NCBI RefSeq assembly: GCF_001422985.1
Contig: NZ_LMNL01000023.1
Location: forward strand, 72,516-136,515
DNA length: 64,000 bases
Origin: Methylobacterium sp. Leaf117
GTDB taxonomy: Bacteria > Pseudomonadota > Alphaproteobacteria > Rhizobiales > Beijerinckiaceae
Reading direction: 5' to 3'
How positions within the stretch are numbered: position 1 is the first letter of the stretch; every line of letters begins with the position of its first letter. The notes beneath the pieces were generated by a model, which made no database searches, was not told where the DNA came from, and was given only the letters and a program-made list of their open reading frames with translations. The position numbers and the translations under genes are program-made. Of this stretch, positions 57,502-64,000 are shown piece by piece.

Positions 57502-59178
57502 TCAATCCACAGGCGGAAGCGCGGCGCGACTCGGGATCGAACGCGGCGGAACCGGATCGTTCGTTGCGGCCGTCTCGGTGACCGGAGCGGACCGGGCCGG
57601 CTTGGCCGCGCTCGATTTGGCCGCGCTCGATTTGGCGACTGTCGGCTGGGCGACGGTCGGTTTGGCAACGGTCGACTTAATATCCGTTGACTTGATATCC
57701 GTCGATTTGGCCTTGGCCGGCGGAGCGATCGTGCCCGTCGCCGCCACATCCGGCATCGGCACCGCCGGGCTGTCGATGCCGTAGATGTCATCGCGAAAAT
57801 GGGCACGGCCGTCCGGCGTCGCGTAGCCGGTGAGATACACGAAGGTCACCGGGATCTGCTTCGGCAGCTTGATGTCCAGGCGCTCGTTGGTGGCGATGCT
57901 GGTTTCGATCTCGATCGGACCCCAGGTCGAGCCCTGGCCGTTGGGGCCGGGCGTGCCTTCGAGGAGCCAGCCGGCCAGCTCCTTCACCTGGGCGACGCGC
58001 ACGCAGCCATGCGAGTGAAACCGGACCTCGCGGGCGAACAGCGATTTCGACGGCGTGTCATGCATATAGACCGCCTGCTTGTTCGGCATGTCGATGCGGA
58101 CCTGTCCCAGTGAGTTCTCCAGGCCGGAATCCTGACGCAGGGTGTAGTTGGCCGCCTTTTCAGTCGACCAGTCGATGGCGGTCGGATCGACCTCGACGCC
58201 GCCGGGGCCGAGGATGCGGATCCGCTCGCGGGCGAGATAGCCCGGGTCTTTCCGCATCTTCGGAATGATCTCCTTCTTGATGATGGAGACCGGCAGCGTC
58301 CAGGTCGGATTGAGGTTCACGTCGGTGATGCGCGCCTCGATGCGGGGCGTCGCCTTGTCGGGCTTGCCGACCACCGCCACGTAGCGGCGCACCACCATGC
58401 CGTGATCGACCGCCTCCACGGTCGCCGAGGGAATGTTCACCACGACGTAGCGGTCGCCGTAGGGGAAGTTCGAGCCGATCTGCCGGGCCGCGGAGGCGGC
58501 GAGCTGGCGCTGGCGCGTGGCCGCCGGCACGTTGAGCGCCGCCACCGTCTGGCGCCCGATCAGGCCGGTCTCGGGCAATCCGTGGCGGGCCTGGAAGGAC
58601 TTGACCGCCGCCACCAGGGGCGCGTCGAGCTGATCGCTCATCGCTGTCTCGGCGGGGAGATCGCCGACCAGGACCAGATGCTTGCGCAGGGCGGGGATCG
58701 CCGGATTGCTGGCACCGGGCTTCACCACGAGATCGGCGGGCAGCGCCGTCCATCCGCCGGCATCGACCATGGCCTGGTAGCGGTCGGCCATGCGCAGGGT
58801 ATCGAGGAAGGTGGCGGGGCTGAGGGTCGGGACCGGGTCGGTGGAGACCCGCGCCACCACCAGGGGCGGCAATTCCCGCGACTTCTTCACCGGGGCCGGC
58901 GCCGCGTCGGCCGCATTCGGCACGATGGCCTGGACGGCGGGCGTCACCGGCGCGGTGGCCGACAGGGTCTCGACCTTCGGAAGCTCCGTCGTCACCCTGG
59001 CGGGAGGCTCCGACGGGGCCTTGGCCGGCATGCGGGCGTCCTGCGCCCAGGCCGTGCCGCCGAGGGCCAGGACGAGCGCCATCTGCGACAGGCCCGCGCG
59101 CAGGCGGATTGATCGAGCGGGTGGGCGGACGGACCGCGCCGGTAGGCGGAGGAGAACGGCACTGTGGCGCGAACGCAT
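57502..59178 (-). CDS. L,D-transpeptidase (YcbB-like) with peptidoglycan-binding domain
   Basis: A 558-residue secreted enzyme. After a signal region (hydrophobic about 30-45), a PG_binding_1 domain (VAAVKSFQARHGLPETGLIGRQTVAALNV) and a YkuD catalytic domain with VYMHDTP and the active-site HSHGCVRV follow. It should make 3-3 cross-links in murein. The C-terminus is low-complexity with short repeats (KSTDI, KPTVA/QPTVA, KSSAA) encoded by 15-bp units. The ATG at 59178 is chosen as the first Met before the signal region with GAGAGA upstream; the frame is open to 59232. Confidence 0.9.
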   Translation of the reverse strand: MRSRHSAVLLRLPARSVRPPARSIRLRAGLSQMALVLALGGTAWAQDARMPAKAPSEPPARVTTELPKVETLSATAPVTPAVQAIVPNAADAAPAPVKKSRELPPLVVARVSTDPVPTLSPATFLDTLRMADRYQAMVDAGGWTALPADLVVKPGASNPAIPALRKHLVLVGDLPAETAMSDQLDAPLVAAVKSFQARHGLPETGLIGRQTVAALNVPAATRQRQLAASAARQIGSNFPYGDRYVVVNIPSATVEAVDHGMVVRRYVAVVGKPDKATPRIEARITDVNLNPTWTLPVSIIKKEIIPKMRKDPGYLARERIRILGPGGVEVDPTAIDWSTEKAANYTLRQDSGLENSLGQVRIDMPNKQAVYMHDTPSKSLFAREVRFHSHGCVRVAQVKELAGWLLEGTPGPNGQGSTWGPIEIETSIATNERLDIKLPKQIPVTFVYLTGYATPDGRAHFRDDIYGIDSPAVPMPDVAATGTIAPPAKAKSTDIKSTDIKSTVAKPTVAQPTVAKSSAAKSSAAKPARSAPVTETAATNDPVPPRSIPSRAALPPVD

Positions 59179-59338
59179 CGCGGGTCTCTCGCGTGTGAAG
59201 TCTCCCCAACCATGCGCATAGAGGGTTACCAATCTCCTGTGCCCGGCTGCCGGCCTCCACGGGGTGCCCTACCTGACGCGTGCAACGGCACCTCCACACA
59301 GGGTGTGCCCCGCAGACTTCCGTCCGACAGGAGACAGC

Positions 59339-60196
59339 ATGAGCAGGCATCCGGCATTTCAGGCGGGGCGAACCGCCATCGTCACCGGCGCAGCCAGCGG
59401 GATCGGGCTGGCGGCGGCCAAGCGATTCGCCGCCGAGGGCCTGGCGGTCTGGCTGGCCGACCTGCCCGGTTCCGCCCTGGACGCCGCGCAGGTGGCGGTC
59501 GCCGCCGTGGCGCGGGACACCGCGGTCCAAGCCCCGGTCCACGCCATGCCGACCGATGTCGCCCGTCCCGAAGACGTCGCTGCCCTTCGCGACGCCGCCA
59601 CCACCGGCGGCGCACCGGCCGTCGTCTTGCTGAATGCGGGAATCGAGGCCGGCGGGACGCTGTTCTCGGACGCGGAGACCTGGCGGCGCATCCTCGACAC
59701 CAATCTGTGGGGCGTCCTCAACGGTATCCAGGCCTTCGCGCCCGGGATGATCGCCGGTGGCGCGCCCGGGGCCATCGTGGTCACCGGCTCGAAGCAGGGC
59801 ATCACCACACCGCCGGGCAACACGCCCTACAACGTGTCGAAGGCGGGGGTGAAGGTCGTCACGGAGGCGCTGGCCCACGACCTGCGTGGACGGGAGGGCG
59901 CCCGGGTCAGCGCCCATCTGCTGATCCCGGGTTTCGTCTATACCGGCCTGACCCGGGCGCGGGGCGTCACCGAGAAGCCCGAGGGGGCCTGGACGCCGGA
60001 GGAGACGGTGGATGTCCTGATGGCCGGCCTGGCGCAGGGCGATTTCTACATTCTCTGCCCCGACAACGAGACGACCCGGGCGCAGGACGCCAAGCGCATC
60101 GCCTGGGCCGCCGGGGACATCATCGAGAACCGTCCGGCGCTCTCGCGCTGGCACCCCGACCACGCCGCCGCGTTCCAGCGCTTCGCCGGGTCCTGA
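59339..60196 (+). CDS. SDR family oxidoreductase
   Basis: A 285-residue short-chain dehydrogenase. TGAASGIG near the N-terminus binds the cofactor, LNAG follows, and the catalytic Ser (VTGSKQG) and YNVSK are present. The C-terminal LCPDNETTRAQDAKRIAWAAGDI segment is typical of a subgroup of unknown substrate. GGAG precedes the ATG at 59339. It lies upstream of zwf with a 197-bp gap; a shared role is not evident. Confidence 0.88.
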   Translation: MSRHPAFQAGRTAIVTGAASGIGLAAAKRFAAEGLAVWLADLPGSALDAAQVAVAAVARDTAVQAPVHAMPTDVARPEDVAALRDAATTGGAPAVVLLNAGIEAGGTLFSDAETWRRILDTNLWGVLNGIQAFAPGMIAGGAPGAIVVTGSKQGITTPPGNTPYNVSKAGVKVVTEALAHDLRGREGARVSAHLLIPGFVYTGLTRARGVTEKPEGAWTPEETVDVLMAGLAQGDFYILCPDNETTRAQDAKRIAWAAGDIIENRPALSRWHPDHAAAFQRFAGS

Positions 60197-60393
60197 TCGC
60201 CGCGACCGACGCTCGCCCGGACCATCTCCGTTCTGCACGCCGCGCAGGTGGCGGACGCCTTGCATAGCGGCGCCGGGAAGCCGACACAGCGGGTGCGATT
60301 CTTCGCGCCCTGTCCGTGCAGGGCAACCGCGTGACGATCCTCCTGCGAGCCGACGTGCTGCGGGCCGACTTGTAAACCGAACGGGAGCCGCCC

Positions 60394-61872
60394 TTGGCCA
60401 CCATCATCCCCGTCGCCTCCTTCGACTGTGTCGTCTTCGGCGCCACCGGCGACCTGACGACACGCAAGCTGCTGCCGGCCCTGTACTACCGCTTCAAGGA
60501 TGGGCAGATCCCGGGCACGAGCCGGATCATCGGGGCGTCGCGCTCGGAGATGAGCACCGAGGCGTTCCGCGAGCGGGCGCGCGATGCGATCAAGCGCTTC
60601 GTCCCCGCCGCCGATCTCGCCGAGGACACGATCGCGGCCTTCCTCGACCATCTCGACTACGTGGCGGTCGACGGGGCCGGGGACGACGGCTGGGAAGATC
60701 TCGCCGCCAAGCTCGCCGAGCGTCCGGATCAGGTGCGGCCCTACTATCTCGCCACCTCGCCCGACCTCTACGGCTCGATCTGCCAGAACCTCGCCCAGCA
60801 CGGCCTGATCGGGGAGAAGTCCCGCGTCGTGCTGGAGAAGCCGATCGGCAAGGACCTGAAATCGGCGCGCGCCATCAACGACGCGGTCGGAAAGGTGTTT
60901 CCCGAGGAGCAGATCTTCCGCATCGACCACTACCTCGGCAAGGAGACGGTGCAGAACCTACTCGCCCTGCGCTTCGCCAACACCATCTTCGAGCGCCTGT
61001 GGACGGCGGACGTCATCGACCACGTCCAGATCACGGTGGGCGAGACCGTCGGCGTCGAGGGCCGGGCCGGATATTACGACACCTCGGGCGCGCTGCGGGA
61101 TATGGTGCAGAACCATATGCTGCAACTCCTCTGCCTGATGGCGATGGAGAGCCCGCTCTCCCTCGACGCCAATTCGGTCCGCGACGAGAAGCTGAAGGTG
61201 CTGCGGGCCCTGAAGCCGATCACCCCGCACGACGTGCAGACCGTGACGGTGCGGGGCCAGTATGCCGCCGGTGCCGTCGCGGGTAAGCCGGTGGACGGAT
61301 ACCGCACCGACCTCGGCGGCGACACCGACAGTCGCACCGAGACCTTCGTGGCTCTCAAGCTCGAGGTGCAGTCCTGGCGCTGGGCCGGGGTGCCGTTCTA
61401 CCTGCGCACCGGCAAGCGTCTGCCGCAGAAGCTCTCCGAAATCGTGGTGCAGTTCCGCGCCTCGCCGTTCTCGATCTTCCCGGAGGAAGCCTTCGGGCGC
61501 GAGCCCAACCGCCTCGTCATCCGGCTCCAACCGGAGGAGGGGATCAAGCTCGAAGTCATGACCAAGGACCCGGGGCCGGGCGGCATGCGTCTGCGCCCGA
61601 CCAACCTCGACATCTCCTTCGAGGAGACCTTCAAGCAGCGTTACCCCGATGCCTACGAGCGCCTGCTCATGGATGTGGTGCGCGGCAACGCCACCCTGTT
61701 CATGCGCCGGGACGAGGTCGAGGTGGCCTGGGCCTGGGCCGACTCGCTGCTCAAGGCCTGGGCCGACCGGCCCGAGCCGCCGCGTCCCTATCCGGCCGGC
61801 AGCTGGGGGCCGACCGCCGCCATCGCGCTGATCGAGCGCGACGGCCGGACCTGGCACGAAGAAATCCGCTGA
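60394..61872 (+). CDS. zwf: Glucose-6-phosphate 1-dehydrogenase
   Basis: A 492-residue G6PDH of normal length. The NADP-binding FGATGDLTTRKLLPALYY is at about residues 14-31, and the substrate-binding RIDHYLGKETVQNLL (with the catalytic His region) is at about 175-190. It oxidises glucose 6-phosphate to 6-phosphogluconolactone. The start is a rare TTG at 60394; GGGAG stands 7 bp before it and no ATG or GTG fits the family N-terminus. Downstream lies a GntR regulator, so a carbon-control link is possible. Confidence 0.96.
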   Translation: MATIIPVASFDCVVFGATGDLTTRKLLPALYYRFKDGQIPGTSRIIGASRSEMSTEAFRERARDAIKRFVPAADLAEDTIAAFLDHLDYVAVDGAGDDGWEDLAAKLAERPDQVRPYYLATSPDLYGSICQNLAQHGLIGEKSRVVLEKPIGKDLKSARAINDAVGKVFPEEQIFRIDHYLGKETVQNLLALRFANTIFERLWTADVIDHVQITVGETVGVEGRAGYYDTSGALRDMVQNHMLQLLCLMAMESPLSLDANSVRDEKLKVLRALKPITPHDVQTVTVRGQYAAGAVAGKPVDGYRTDLGGDTDSRTETFVALKLEVQSWRWAGVPFYLRTGKRLPQKLSEIVVQFRASPFSIFPEEAFGREPNRLVIRLQPEEGIKLEVMTKDPGPGGMRLRPTNLDISFEETFKQRYPDAYERLLMDVVRGNATLFMRRDEVEVAWAWADSLLKAWADRPEPPRPYPAGSWGPTAAIALIERDGRTWHEEIR

Positions 61873-61980
61873 CGCCGGGGCGAGGACCGGGGGTATAATT
61901 CCGCACTCTCTCGACAGGTCTCAGACGAGGGATTACCACGAAGACGTATTCTTCATTTCTCTTCCAGACGTCGTGGACCC

Positions 61981-62679
61981 ATGAACAAGATCGAGACGGG
62001 CCTCGGCATCAACCGGCGCTACCTTCACGATGAGGTGGTCGACCGCATGCGCGACCTGATCTGTTCGGGCGAGCTCGAACCGCGCGCCCGGATCAACGAG
62101 AGCGAGTTGACCGAGCGCTTCGGCATCTCCCGCACGCCCCTGCGCGAGGCCATCAAGATCCTCGCCACCGAGGGCCTGCTGGAACTGCTGCCGAATCGCG
62201 GCGCCCGGGTCGCCAGCCTGTCGCAATCCGAGATCGAGGAAATGATCGAGGTCATCGCCGGCCTCGAGGCAACCGCCGCCGATCTTGCCTGCCGCATCAT
62301 CACCGATGTGGAGATCGACGGCATCTCCCGCGACCACGACGCCATGGTGACGGCCTGGAAGGCCGGCGAGGAGGGCGTCTACTTCGCCCTCAACCGGGCG
62401 ATCCACGAGGGCATCATGCGGGCGAGCCGCAATGCCACCCTGGGGGGCATCTACGACAGCCTCTCGGGCCGCATCCAGCGCTCGCGCTACGCCGTGCACC
62501 AGACGCCGGAGCAATGGGCGCAATCCGTCCGCGAGCACGAGCAGATGATCGCGCTGCTCCGCGCCCGGGACGGCGAGGCGCTGGCTCCGCTGATGCGCGC
62601 CCATATCCGGGCCCGGACTCCGGTGATCGCCGAGAATTTCGGGACGGCAGGCCAGGACGCTTCCGGCACAACGGCCTGA
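61981..62679 (+). CDS. GntR family transcriptional regulator (FCD/FadR subfamily)
   Basis: A 232-residue regulator. The winged helix (LHDEVVDRMRDLICSGELEPRARINESELTERFGISRTPLREAIKILATEGLLELLPNRGARV) occupies residues 15-75, and the FCD ligand-binding domain follows (IEEMIEVIAGLEATAADLAC, then FHEGI-type FALNRAIHEGI with metal-binding His residues and VREHEQMIALL). The effector is unknown. It lies 108 bp after zwf in the same direction. Confidence 0.92.
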   Translation: MNKIETGLGINRRYLHDEVVDRMRDLICSGELEPRARINESELTERFGISRTPLREAIKILATEGLLELLPNRGARVASLSQSEIEEMIEVIAGLEATAADLACRIITDVEIDGISRDHDAMVTAWKAGEEGVYFALNRAIHEGIMRASRNATLGGIYDSLSGRIQRSRYAVHQTPEQWAQSVREHEQMIALLRARDGEALAPLMRAHIRARTPVIAENFGTAGQDASGTTA

Positions 62680-62691
62680 GCCGGGCGCCGG

Positions 62692-64000
62692 TCAGGCCGC
62701 CCGGACCGTCCCGAGGAAGCGTGCCAGTTCCTGCGCCAGATGCTCGGATTCGTGTGAGAGTTCGGAGGCCGACGCCAGGACCTGGGACGCGGCTGCGCCG
62801 GTTTCCTCGGCCGCTCCGGCGACCCCGGTGATGTTCGTGGTGACCTCGCCGGTGCCGGTGGCTGCCTCGCCCACGTTGCGCACGATCTCCTGCGTCGCCG
62901 CGCCCTGCTCCTCGACCGCCGCCGCGATCGAGGTCGCCACGGTGCTGATCTCGCGGATGCGGCTGCTGATGCCCTCGATCGCGGAGACGGCCTGACCGGT
63001 CGAACCCTGGATCCGGCCGATCTGCCCGCTGATCTCCTCGGTGGCCCGCGCGGTCTGGTTGGCGAGTTCCTTCACCTCCGCGGCGACCACGGCGAAGCCG
63101 CGACCCGCCTCACCGGCGCGGGCCGCCTCGATGGTGGCATTCAGCGCCAGCAGGTTGGTCTGGCCCGCGATGCTCGCGATCATCGCCACCACGTCGCCGA
63201 TCCGCGCGGCCGCGGCGCTCAGTTCCTGAACCTGCGTCGCGGTCTCGGCGGCCTCGTCCACCGCCCGCTGGGCGAGCTGGGTCGAGCCGTCGACCTGACG
63301 CCCGATCTCCTGCACGGAGGCTCCGAGTTCCTCGGCTGCCGCCGCCACCATGCCGACATTGGCCGCCGCCTGTTCCGCCGCCGCCGCCACCGTGGTGGAT
63401 TGCTGCGCCGTCGCGGAGGCGGTGCCGGCCATGCTCTGGGCCGTTCCGCGCAGCTGGCTCGCCGCCGCCGTCACCCGGCCGAGGATCCCGCCGACGGCGC
63501 CCTCGAACCCGTCGGCCATCTCACGCATCGCCGCCTTGCGCTGGGCTTCGGCGCCCGCCCGGGCGAGGCGGGTTTCATCCTCCAGAACCCGGCTGCGCAC
63601 GAGATTCGCCCGGAAGGTGTCAAGAGTGTCGGCCATGGCGCCGATCTCGTCGCGGCGGCCCACGCTGGGAATCTCGGTTTCGGCGTCGCCATCCGCGACG
63701 CGCCGCATGGCCGCCGTCATCGCGCCGAGCGGGCGGGTCACCCCCAGAAGGGTGTAGCCCATGGCGGCCAGCGCCATCAGGGCCGACAGCCCGAGCATGA
63801 TCTGGGTGACCCGCATCGCGCTGGCCTGTTCGGCACGCGCGGCCGCCTTGGCGGCTCCACCGACCTGGTCGTTGAAGGTGACCAGCTTGCGCAAGGCGCC
63901 CGAGGTCGCGAGATAGTCGGCGTTCATGGCACCGCGAAACAGCGTCAGGATCTCGTCGCGCCGGGCCGGGTCCATACCCTGAAGCCGGGTCCAATCCTGG
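62692..64000 (-). CDS. Methyl-accepting chemotaxis protein, 5' end outside window
   Basis: The frame stays open to base 64000, so the N-terminus is missing. Visible parts are the end of a periplasmic sensor region, a membrane helix ([24 protein letters not shown]), a HAMP domain ([39 protein letters not shown]) and the signalling domain with the hairpin core [50 protein letters not shown]. It relays a chemical signal to CheA/CheW; the ligand is unknown. No pentapeptide tether is seen at the C-terminus. Confidence 0.93.
   Translation of the reverse strand, partial: QDWTRLQGMDPARRDEILTLFRGAMNADYLATSGALRKLVTFNDQVGGAAKAAARAEQASAMRVTQIMLGLSALMALAAMGYTLLGVTRPLGAMTAAMRRVADGDAETEIPSVGRRDEIGAMADTLDTFRANLVRSRVLEDETRLARAGAEAQRKAAMREMADGFEGAVGGILGRVTAAASQLRGTAQSMAGTASATAQQSTTVAAAAEQAAANVGMVAAAAEELGASVQEIGRQVDGSTQLAQRAVDEAAETATQVQELSAAAARIGDVVAMIASIAGQTNLLALNATIEAARAGEAGRGFAVVAAEVKELANQTARATEEISGQIGRIQGSTGQAVSAIEGISSRIREISTVATSIAAAVEEQGAATQEIVRNVGEAATGTGEVTTNITGVAGAAEETGAAASQVLASASELSHESEHLAQELARFLGTVRAA

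Noticed and set aside
57502..60265. Long minus-strand frame continuing past the second L,D-transpeptidase
   Set aside because: Beyond 59178 it is antisense to the SDR gene and has no recognisable start or domain.

Overview
The window is about 64 kb of very GC-rich DNA with dense, mostly uninterrupted genes. It looks chromosomal and alphaproteobacterial, most likely Methylobacterium/Methylorubrum or a close relative. Supporting signs are the MeaB chaperone for methylmalonyl-CoA mutase, a Ros/MucR regulator beside a DUF6456 protein, a patatin/acetoacetate decarboxylase/3-hydroxybutyrate dehydrogenase cluster, L,D-transpeptidases, and a gene-transfer-agent (GTA)-type capsid and tail cluster. The genus is an inference from content; no rRNA, tRNA, IS element or CRISPR array was seen.

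Region 1 (1-17.25 kb) is a Rhodobacter-type GTA structural cluster read on the minus strand from g1 (small terminase-like, 17173) to g14 (NlpC/P60 peptidase, cut by the window start). Order and families match RcGTA g1-g14: terminase, portal, prohead protease, HK97 capsid, adaptor, stopper, tail terminator, tail tube, two assembly-chaperone proteins, tape measure, DUF2460 and DUF2163. Every structural frame is open, but the cluster is split at three junctions by unrelated genes. Between g3 and g4, in the place of g3.5, is a Phd/YefM-PIN toxin-antitoxin pair. Between g5 and g6 are two secreted trypsin-like proteases and a Tat-exported oxalate-decarboxylase-like bicupin. Between g12 and g13 are a LysR regulator, a glutathione S-transferase and an FMN-binding pyridoxamine-phosphate-oxidase-like protein. 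This interrupted GTA is the most unusual object in the window.

Region 2 (17.2-20.5 kb) is a lower-GC accessory stretch with a GNAT acetyltransferase, a small alpha/beta hydrolase and a secreted two-domain protein. Two 82-bp direct repeats, each placed as a promoter for a minus-strand gene, bracket the first two genes. Region 3 (20.5-27.3 kb) reads as a nucleoside/purine-type uptake and catabolism locus: an isochorismatase-family hydrolase, a 2-oxoglutarate/Fe(II) dioxygenase behind a perfect 14-bp dyad, and a complete BMP-type ABC importer (binding protein, double ATPase, two permeases).

Region 4 (27.3-45 kb) holds ordinary genes: a GT61 glycosyltransferase, a cupin, an SH3 protein, a 2-hydroxyacid dehydrogenase, a PAS histidine kinase with a degenerate ATPase, SufE, DUF6456, MucR, oligopeptidase B, AsmA, UvrD/PcrA and PhoH. 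It ends with a secreted peptide whose tail is four 9-residue Met/Arg repeats. Region 5 (45-64 kb) holds a LysE exporter, two L,D-transpeptidases, AccA, the ketone-body/PHB cluster, a CsbD-like protein, MeaB with a pyroglutamyl-peptidase-like partner, a DUF900 lipoprotein hydrolase, an acidic protein, a CobW/COG0523 GTPase behind a Zur-like box, an SDR, Zwf, a GntR/FCD regulator and an MCP cut by the window end.

Two signals recur. An 84-bp palindromic element lies flush against the stop codon of two unrelated minus-strand genes (portal at 13.9 kb and AsmA at 37.1 kb), in both cases in convergent intergenic gaps. Short tandem duplications of 9-27 bp appear in or beside many genes.
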